A stretch of DNA of 64,000 nucleotides from Girardinichthys multiradiatus (taxonomy: Eukaryota > Chordata > Actinopteri > Cyprinodontiformes > Goodeidae). Within the stretch, counting starts at the first letter, position 1. Every line of letters starts with the position of its first letter. A program made the translations under genes and the position numbers. Positions 57,700 through 64,000 of the stretch are shown in pieces. A model generated the notes under the pieces. It did no database searches and was not told the DNA's origin. It saw nothing but the letters and a program-made list of their open reading frames with translations. Location: contig NC_061804.1 in assembly GCF_021462225.1 (NCBI RefSeq), positions 3,258,501 through 3,322,500 on the forward strand, given 5' to 3'.

Positions 57700-58890
57700 G
57701 CTCCAAAGTAAAACAATTCTGCTTATTCACACATACATAGGAATATTATTTGCATCCACTTTTGATTATTTTGTCTAACAGTCTAAGATTTTATAGTTAA
57801 TCTCTTTTGTCTTTCTGGTTTGTATCAAATTTTGGGGTAAATGTGTGACTCTCCAGCTTCAGATTGACTGTACAGCAAATATCATCAGAGAAAGGGTTAA
57901 ATTGAGCATCAGGATTGGGGAAAAATTAATATTGATCAAAACACCGATGCAAGGGGTGAAATGAAGCAAAACTGGATGACAATTGTGTATTTTTGTCACT
58001 ATGAGTGACCTCTTTTAAATCCAAGTTGACACAAAATCTATTCTGGATTTAAAAAGTGACTAAATAAACATAATTGATTCAAACTTTGAATTTCTGTCAC
58101 CAGTGTTGTGCAGAGAAAAATTGCAGTCTATTGTCCCTTTTAGCTTCCCCACAAACCCATGATGTGTATTGATTTGTTTTCCACCCTGCAGTGGTCTTTG
58201 TGAATATTCCAGCAGTGCTACAGTAAACAAACCGCAAACATGAATGCACGTTGGCTGCCGTCGTTAGCCTCCTCCTTTGGGCCCTGCAGTGCAGAGAGGA
58301 GCTTTAAGATGAGATTACTGATGGATGAGGCGGCCGCCCGCTAACACTCCTGCAGATTTATGGCTGTGCGACTTCATGTCCTGTATAGTAATCCATTTGG
58401 GGGGACACTGCATCATTTTCCTGACAGCAGAATTAGGGTTCTGTGTGATTGCTTACCTTTGTTTAGAGCACAAAGGCTTTGCTACATCCAATCTGGCTCA
58501 AAGGCCAGGGATATTTTTCCTGCTTAGAGTGTTATGTAATGCAGTTACAGTTGTTGCAGTCTGAGCATGTGGAGCAGAAAGGTGACTCAGGTACTCAATT
58601 TCACCCATAACATTGAGCTTCTGGAACAATCCTCTAACAAAATATATATTTTAATTAAAAACAAGAAGTCTATCATTCATGGAAAAAACAAAATTCCACT
58701 TGGAGGGTCAATGGGTGTTGGGACTTGGTTTTGTTCCTGAGTGGAGTTTAGTATTGGGTTTTTGTCTTAATATTTATGATATTGTTGTACCCTTTTATCA
58801 AATCAAATTAGTTCATTTTATACTAAAAAGCATAAACCAAAACAAGCAAAAAACAGTGTTTCTTGGCACCTATAAGAAATTCAAAAAAAA
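57700..58890. other. No recognisable transposon; possibly unique sequence
   Basis: 58200-58570 has a balanced, non-repetitive texture unlike the surrounding repeats, but no splice-supported coding frame. Confidence 0.3.
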
Positions 58891-58899
58891 GTATTAAAT

Positions 58900-59290
58900 C
58901 ATAAATGTGCATCTCAATCAATAAGACCATCATCAAAAGGTTGATTTATTTTAGCATCTAAACTAAAAAAATTTTACTTGTTATAGTTTCATTACACAAG
59001 AGTGATATATTTCCGCTGTTTGTTTTATTTAATTTTAATGATTGTAACTTACAGCTAATAAAAAACCCAGAATTCAGTCTCTCAGCAAATTTAAGCATCA
59101 GATCAGACCAATAAAAAAAGCTTTTTTAACACAATCTGGGAGAAGACTGCTGACTTGACAGCTGTCCAGACCGTCCTTTTTGTGGAGGCTGTCAACAACC
59201 TGAAGTGGTGTTAAGGGAAAGTTGAGGGGAAGGAAAAAGTGTCATAGAAAAAGGTGCAAAAGTCCACAGCCTTAAGAAGACTAAAGCAAA
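58900..59290 (+). repeat. Diverged copy of the 55139-type Tc1 element
   Basis: gattgtaacttacagctaat, cccagaattcagtctctcag and gaggggaaggaaaaagtgtc parallel the terminal and early coding text of 55139-56615. The remainder is deleted. Confidence 0.55.
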
Positions 59291-60069
59291 GCTCATTCTA
59301 AAGTTTTATATGTACTCAGGTTTTATTTGTTTCATGTTAACATTTGTTAGATGATCTGGATCGCAGAAAAAAAAATCTAAGGGGACAAATACTTTTGACC
59401 TTATACATTTGGTGATACAACTATTGGTGTGATGTAGGGGTACTATAGATCAATGTTGCTTCGGATGGATCCATCAGATCCTTCAATGACAGATCTAAAT
59501 TGGTTCATGTTGTGTTTGTGTTTACACCATGACCTGGCGTGCTCTCAAAATGCTGTTTGAGTGAATTTCACTGAAAACCTTTCTAATTGGTCCATGAAAT
59601 GTGCAGCTGGAAATGTAGCAGTTCAGCGTGATTAAATGAGAAGACTACCGGTGGTTGTTAGTAATTTAAATTATGTAATGCTCTTTTCAGTTTACCACAC
59701 ACCTCTGCATCTGTGCGGTCCAACACAAAAGGCAGTGAAAGAGGAGCAAAAAAAGCCTGATGCTAAAGTGAGGATGAGCCATGAGATTCGTTAATGAGGC
59801 CCAGGCCACATTAGCATTCACTTCGCTTCTTACAATTGGCCAAATGTCCAATAAAACCTCTGAAGGAGATAAACACGATTGGATCTCAATGCTTTCTACA
59901 TTAAAGCCATCCAAGTGAGGATGGATGCGTGTGACTGCCGGATGTTGGCAAGACCAGTGAGCTTTGCAAAGGGGATGTAACACTGTTTTCACTTAGCTTT
60001 TTCCTTACTAATGCTGCATAACAAAATGGAGAGAAGCTGAAATCAGGAGGGAAAGGGGTGGATTTAAAG
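59291..60069. other. Downstream flank of mybbp1a
   Basis: A Tc1-like end (gggacaaatacttttgacc) at 59380-59400. 59740-59990 looks unique and non-repetitive. No gene seen. Confidence 0.3.
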
Positions 60070-60284
60070 GCTGAGAAACACATTTTTTATTGTTTCAGAC
60101 AGTTTTTAAATCAACAGCAGTCACATGTTAGAAAAAATAATCTTTCAATACACTTCTTACACATCTCAGTTTTTGTGTATATTGGAGTAAACATACAGTC
60201 AAAGCTGAGGTGGTAGCGAAAAAAAAAAAAAAAACTGGCTGTTTAAAAGAAGATTTTTTGTCTCGGTTTAAATAGTCCACATTA
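60070..60284 (-). terminator. mybbp1a 3' UTR and polyadenylation signal
   Basis: The complement of 60086-60091 is AATAAA, about 195 bases beyond the stop codon. The UTR includes a T/A homopolymer at about 60217-60233. Confidence 0.55.
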
Positions 60285-60624
60285 TCATTGCTCTCCTCCC
60301 TTCTTCTGCTTGGCTTTCTTCTTCTTCTTCTTGCCAGCTTTGCTGTCAGGTTGTGTTTTGCTCTTCTTGGCCGGGTTGGACTGTGAAGCAGCCGCGCCAT
60401 TAGCTGGTCGTTTCTGTTTAGTCTTCTTGTCCTGTTTCTTTTTGGGGTGTCCCTTCTGCTCCCCTGGTTTGTTGGTGGAGGCCGACTTGTCTGCTGCTGG
60501 CTCCAGAACAGGTTTGTTGCGCTTTATACGTTTCTTTGTTTCTGGCAGGAAACCTTTCTTCTTCTTGGGAGCAGCTTCCTGCTCGCTGTCCTTGTCGGGC
60601 TTTGTCTTCTCAACTTTGGGCTTC
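60285..60624 (-). CDS. mybbp1a: mybbp1a last coding exon
   Basis: Acceptor ctgttaccag precedes 60624; the stop TGA is complementary to 60285-60287. Encodes about 113 residues, over a third Lys, with KKKKGFLPETKKR near the start and low-complexity basic runs to the end. Confidence 0.87.
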
Positions 60625-63600
60625 CTGGTAACAGAATATAAAGTCATGGTCCAATGAAATGATCTTTAAACATTTTTAGAAGGTGCAAAATTGAGTTTAT
60701 AAAGACAACTTTATAACTTACATCACTCCAAAGTGTTTCATCACAGCCCAGTAGGTATCCTCCAGTTTTCCAGTCTTCTTGAACGTGACATGGCTGGTCA
60801 AGGACTGTAGGACCTCCTTTAGGGGCTCCAGGTCCACAGACAGTTTCTACACATACAGAAAGACAAAAACTGAGACTGGACTGCACTATATTGAAGTTTT
60901 TTTTTTCCAATTCCAGCTTCATTTCTACACCATGAGCCCACCCACCTGCTGATGGATGTTCTTTACCACAAACTGACAGAGCTCCAGGGTTTTAACCATC
61001 TTCTCTTTGACCACCTTGCTCTCAGCTTGGTCCACCTGACCAAGACTCTAAAAGAACACAACAGAGCGGTTATATTTCAATTTATGTTGATCCTCCCAAT
61101 TATCACTGAAACATAAAACACAAAAAAAGAAATCTATAAACAGACCGGAAGTAATCCTAAAGCTTTGAACACAGTAGCCCATTGATGCTTTTCTAAGTTC
61201 CTGTAGCAGATGGCTATACTACATCATTATTTCTAGGCTGTGAACAAAGTGGAAAAACAAGATTTGGTTTTAGCTGTTTTTGTATTATTATTTTTTATTT
61301 TACAGTTTTAATCCTAGTTTGTAAGTAAAGCGGAACACGAGGTAGAGATTCAATTTCAGCTGGCTTATGTTTCTTTCTAGCATTTTTGGAAACATCACAA
61401 GCAATCCCATGACATTTGAAGCCATTGCCTATGAGAGTTTTAAGCTTCCTGGAGCTGCTAGTCTCTAATTGAAGCCGGGAAAGAAGAAAATATTTAGCTG
61501 CAGTTGCTAAAGTGAACAGGATTTTTGTGATTTCCATAAACAACCAAAGATGCTGGTGTTCAAAAGGAGCTGATCTCACATCTTTCAGAACTTTGAACTG
61601 AATGAAGCTGTTTTCTAAGTGGAGAACGTGAAGGGAACGTGGCTCACTTTGATGTCATTTAATGGCGCTTTATTTGGGGGTGGACGATATATTTACATTG
61701 TGTTTTTCGGAGAAAACTTTGGTTATTTCACAGAGAAAGAGCCGCAGCATTTTTCCTCAAGGCTCCCGCCCAGTGTCTGTATTCGCACGGCAAAGACGCA
61801 GCAGAGCTGCAGCAGAGACGCATGTCATCTTTGCGAGGACATATATTGGTAATTTAGGCCTTTGCGTCTCCGCTAGCATTAAACTTGACTACGCCACTTT
61901 CAAAATCGCTTCATATGTAAGAATTATCCCTGGAGGCTGAAGCTCCAACCTTTAAAACTATCAGGTTACACTGTTCCCTTCCAAACATCCGATAGCACGC
62001 AGCCATGTTTAACAAGTTTAAAGCTAACATTTTGTTGACGTCACCACCAATTTAAAAGCTGTTAAACCAAAGGCTAATTTGGGTTTAAAACTCTCCTGTA
62101 GGGTGCCGACGGTAGGCTGTACAGTATGGAAAAACCTGGGGAGATTCACTTTTAGTCGGGTTATTTTTTATTTCTGTCCGCTATCACTGTGCCAAAGCTA
62201 ACAACTTATCTTTAGGACTAATAAAAACAGCTTTGGTGTTAACTATATGTTAGGCTAAGTTGCTACAAGTTAGTAAAATTAGATGTGGGCTGCAACTTGG
62301 CAGCACAAACATCATCACTAAATTATAAGCTGTGAATTGTGCAGTTCTTTGTTTCTCAGCCACTACTGCAGCAAAATTCAAACAAACCTCAATAAAAGGA
62401 ATTTGATACCGAGTTCTCTGATTGGTCTGATTGGTCTTTTCTAAGGTTTCTTTATTTTAGCAAGCATATGTAAAAGCGTATTTGTTTTGTCAAATACAAG
62501 TTTACATAGAAACATTTCTGTGCAACAATTCTGAAATAAAATTGAGAAATAGTGAAGACATTTAAAAAACATTTTCAATGAAGGAACCAGACATTTTTGC
62601 AATCATCCAATATTTTTCAAGAAATTCTGACAGGCAATGTTTTTTTATTTAAAACCCAAATACTTCTTTCTGCCTTAACAAACCTGGATGATCCCCTCAC
62701 AGCTACAACTGTGAAAATAGCCACAAAAGGACCAAATTTGACCTTATCTGAATGTCATGAGTGAAAATATTTCATTTTTAAAGCATTTAAAAAGATGTAT
62801 GTATGAATTCAACATTAGAAATTAAGTAAAAATATTCATTTTTTTATATAGCTGCCTCCATGTATTTGTCATTTTAAGTTTAGTTTTTTTAAAACATATT
62901 TTTAAACAAATACTTTAATGATTAGAATCTTTACAAATATCAAACAAAGCATTTTAAAAGAGGCTTATTCTAGCAATTTTTGTCAAAAAGTCTATACATC
63001 TGGTACCACAAAACAAATTCGATCTCATTTTTAAGATAAATAGGTAAGAAACTCTCAGAAATGGAGGACACAGAAGGCCGTTTAATAGGACAGAAGAGTT
63101 CTGTTGTTGCCTTTTATTTCAGGAGCAAAGACACCAGAGGTGGAGCTGTTCTGGGCAGATTTACAGAAGCATGTAATTATTACGCATGTCTTCACCCTCT
63201 GCTCTCCAGAGGACGCAAGGAGGACAGGGAGAGGAGCAGCGCCTCTAATTATCATTTATCACTGCACCATGCAATCTCATAAAGGCTCGAGATTAATGTA
63301 ATTAGAAAGCAAACAGGCTTGAAGCATGCATTTGAATGAACATTTCTGCTCAAAGTGGAGCCATGGTGTGCCGGGGCAGCCTTGTGTGCATGAATAAGAC
63401 TTTCAATCAGTTCCACAAGAACAGACTGGCAGGTTTTAAACTGGAGAAGGCAGGACTGGTTGGTGATTAGAGTGTGGGAGCAGGAAGTGGAGGGAAAGTC
63501 TGATCAGTAAATCCAAAATACCCTAAATATATTTCTAACAAACTGTAAATTAAGGGTTGACTCATTCTTTACCATTTAGTTAAACCATTAAACTGTCAGG

Positions 63601-63854
63601 TAACCAAATGGACAAATAGGTTGTGACATCTGAGGCTAGGGTATATTCAAGTGGGATTCAGACATAAACTCATCAGACATGCAAGCTGTATGTTCACGTG
63701 TGGATATTAGTTTTGGTGGTGATTAAGTGAGCTGCCTTACCAAACCCAGCTGCTTTGAGACCTTCTCACAGAGCTGCGTCCACTCATCACTGCTCAGAAG
63801 CTGCTGGACGTCCCTGCTCTGCATCGCCCGCAACACCAACACACACGCTTGACC
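60285..63854 (-). CDS. mybbp1a: MYB-binding protein 1A, C-terminal four exons
   Basis: MYBBP1A (the Pol5 homologue) is a large nucleolar protein acting in rRNA synthesis, ribosome biogenesis and p53 control; this is family knowledge. Exons 63741-63854, 60946-61047, 60722-60846 and 60285-60624 join in phase (0, 0, 2) and encode the last ~226 residues. Helical-repeat text (VLVLRAMQSRDVQQLLSSDE, KMVKTLELCQFVVKNIHQQ) leads to YWAVMKHFGVMKPK, then the tail motif KKKKGFLPETKKR and a Lys/Ala/Pro-rich end KKGGEQ. Human MYBBP1A has the corresponding YWKVM-LG--RPK and KKKGFLPETKKRKK. The Lys-rich tail fits nucleolar targeting. RRP1B, also a basic nucleolar protein, was considered and fits less well. 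Upstream exons lie right of the window. Confidence 0.85.
60722..60846 (-). CDS. mybbp1a: mybbp1a penultimate exon
   Basis: Acceptor gtatgtgtag, donor gtaagtt; 125 bases starting in phase 0 and ending in phase 2 (AT|G Met). Contains FKKTGKLEDTYWAVMKHFGV, the block equivalent to the human YWKVM region. Confidence 0.82.
60946..61047 (-). CDS. mybbp1a: mybbp1a exon (third from end)
   Basis: Acceptor gttcttttag, donor gtgggtggg; 34 codons in phase 0 (SLGQVDQAESKVVKEK...KNIHQQ). Confidence 0.8.
61048..63740. other. mybbp1a intron, 2.7 kb
   Basis: No transposon recognised. 61640-61960 is GC-richer with an open frame on the plus strand (61662-61940) but no domain. 63061-63300 has a non-repetitive texture with an acceptor-like ttttatttcag at about 63121; no donor or family supports an exon. 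Confidence 0.35.
63741..63854 (-). CDS. mybbp1a: mybbp1a exon (fourth from end)
   Basis: Acceptor ttgtgtttag, donor gtaaggc; 38 codons in phase 0 from GQACVLVLRAMQSRD to QLCEKVSKQLGL. An amphipathic helical character fits the armadillo-like fold of the family. Confidence 0.8.
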
Positions 63855-64000
63855 CTAAACACAAAACGGGACTCATGAAAAGCAAGTTCCAAAAACATGA
63901 AAATAAAACTACTTGGTAGAACAAGGATTCAACACATAACCAAATTATTACAACAAGAAATAACATTAAAGGAAGCAAGATGCAAGTTACAATTGTGAAG

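Noticed and set aside
60310..60657. 115-residue hydrophobic protein on the plus strand
   Set aside because: Antisense shadow of the Lys-rich mybbp1a exon (Lys codons read as Phe/Leu).
63061..63300. Exon on the plus strand after ttttatttcag
   Set aside because: Within a mybbp1a intron on the opposite strand; the frame has no recognisable family and no matching donor.

Overview
The window is vertebrate nuclear DNA, most likely from a ray-finned (teleost) fish. Genes are split into short exons with GT-AG introns. Most of the sequence is dispersed transposon debris of a teleost kind: many Tc1/mariner elements of differing age, tRNA-derived SINEs, 5'-truncated L2/Rex1-like LINEs and solo LTR-like repeats. 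No prokaryotic, CRISPR or operon features are present. The species cannot be named from the sequence alone.

Three genes can be recognised from protein similarity recalled from family knowledge. (1) psmg1, proteasome assembly chaperone 1, is on the minus strand. Its exons 1 to 5 lie between 13173 and 4435 with all four junctions in phase; the last roughly 75 codons were not found and are presumably left of base 1. (2) A c11orf87-type gene is on the plus strand. It has a 132-residue single-pass membrane protein coded in one exon (44027-44425), preceded by a non-coding exon and a 395-bp intron. (3) The 3' end of mybbp1a is on the minus strand: four exons from 63854 to 60285 encode the Lys-rich nucleolar tail, and the gene continues right of the window. 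A possible two-exon gene of unknown identity (34627-34735 joined to 35182-35396, plus strand) is offered with low confidence.

Layout. 1-13.2 kb: psmg1, with introns carrying a SINE, a LINE relic, a Tc1 relic, a full-length DD34E Tc1 copy (10072-11678) and a second Tc1 relic. 13.3-24 kb: intergenic, with LTR-like repeats, Tc1 relics and a (GAATT)n-tailed repeat. 24.4-31.3 kb: an old 150-180 bp tandem repeat split by a young Tc1/mariner copy of DD36E spacing (29631-30900) with TA target duplications and a single internal stop. 31.8-42.6 kb: stacked repeats, including an LTR inserted into a Tc1 relic, two tRNA-SINEs and a LINE 3' half. 43-46.3 kb: the c11orf87-type gene, followed by a perfect 23-bp hairpin and a 1.3-kb purine-rich minisatellite. 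46.3-60 kb: sparse sequence with a second purine-rich repeat, an LTR-like block and four DNA-transposon relics. 60-64 kb: mybbp1a.

The three genes show no sign of acting together. They belong to proteasome assembly, neuronal membrane biology (by analogy with the human gene) and nucleolar ribosome biogenesis. I saw no clear undescribed system. The most unusual items are structural: the SINE carrying an inverted copy of its own tail, the perfect hairpin, the two purine-rich repeat blocks, the DD36E transposon and the unassigned two-exon candidate.
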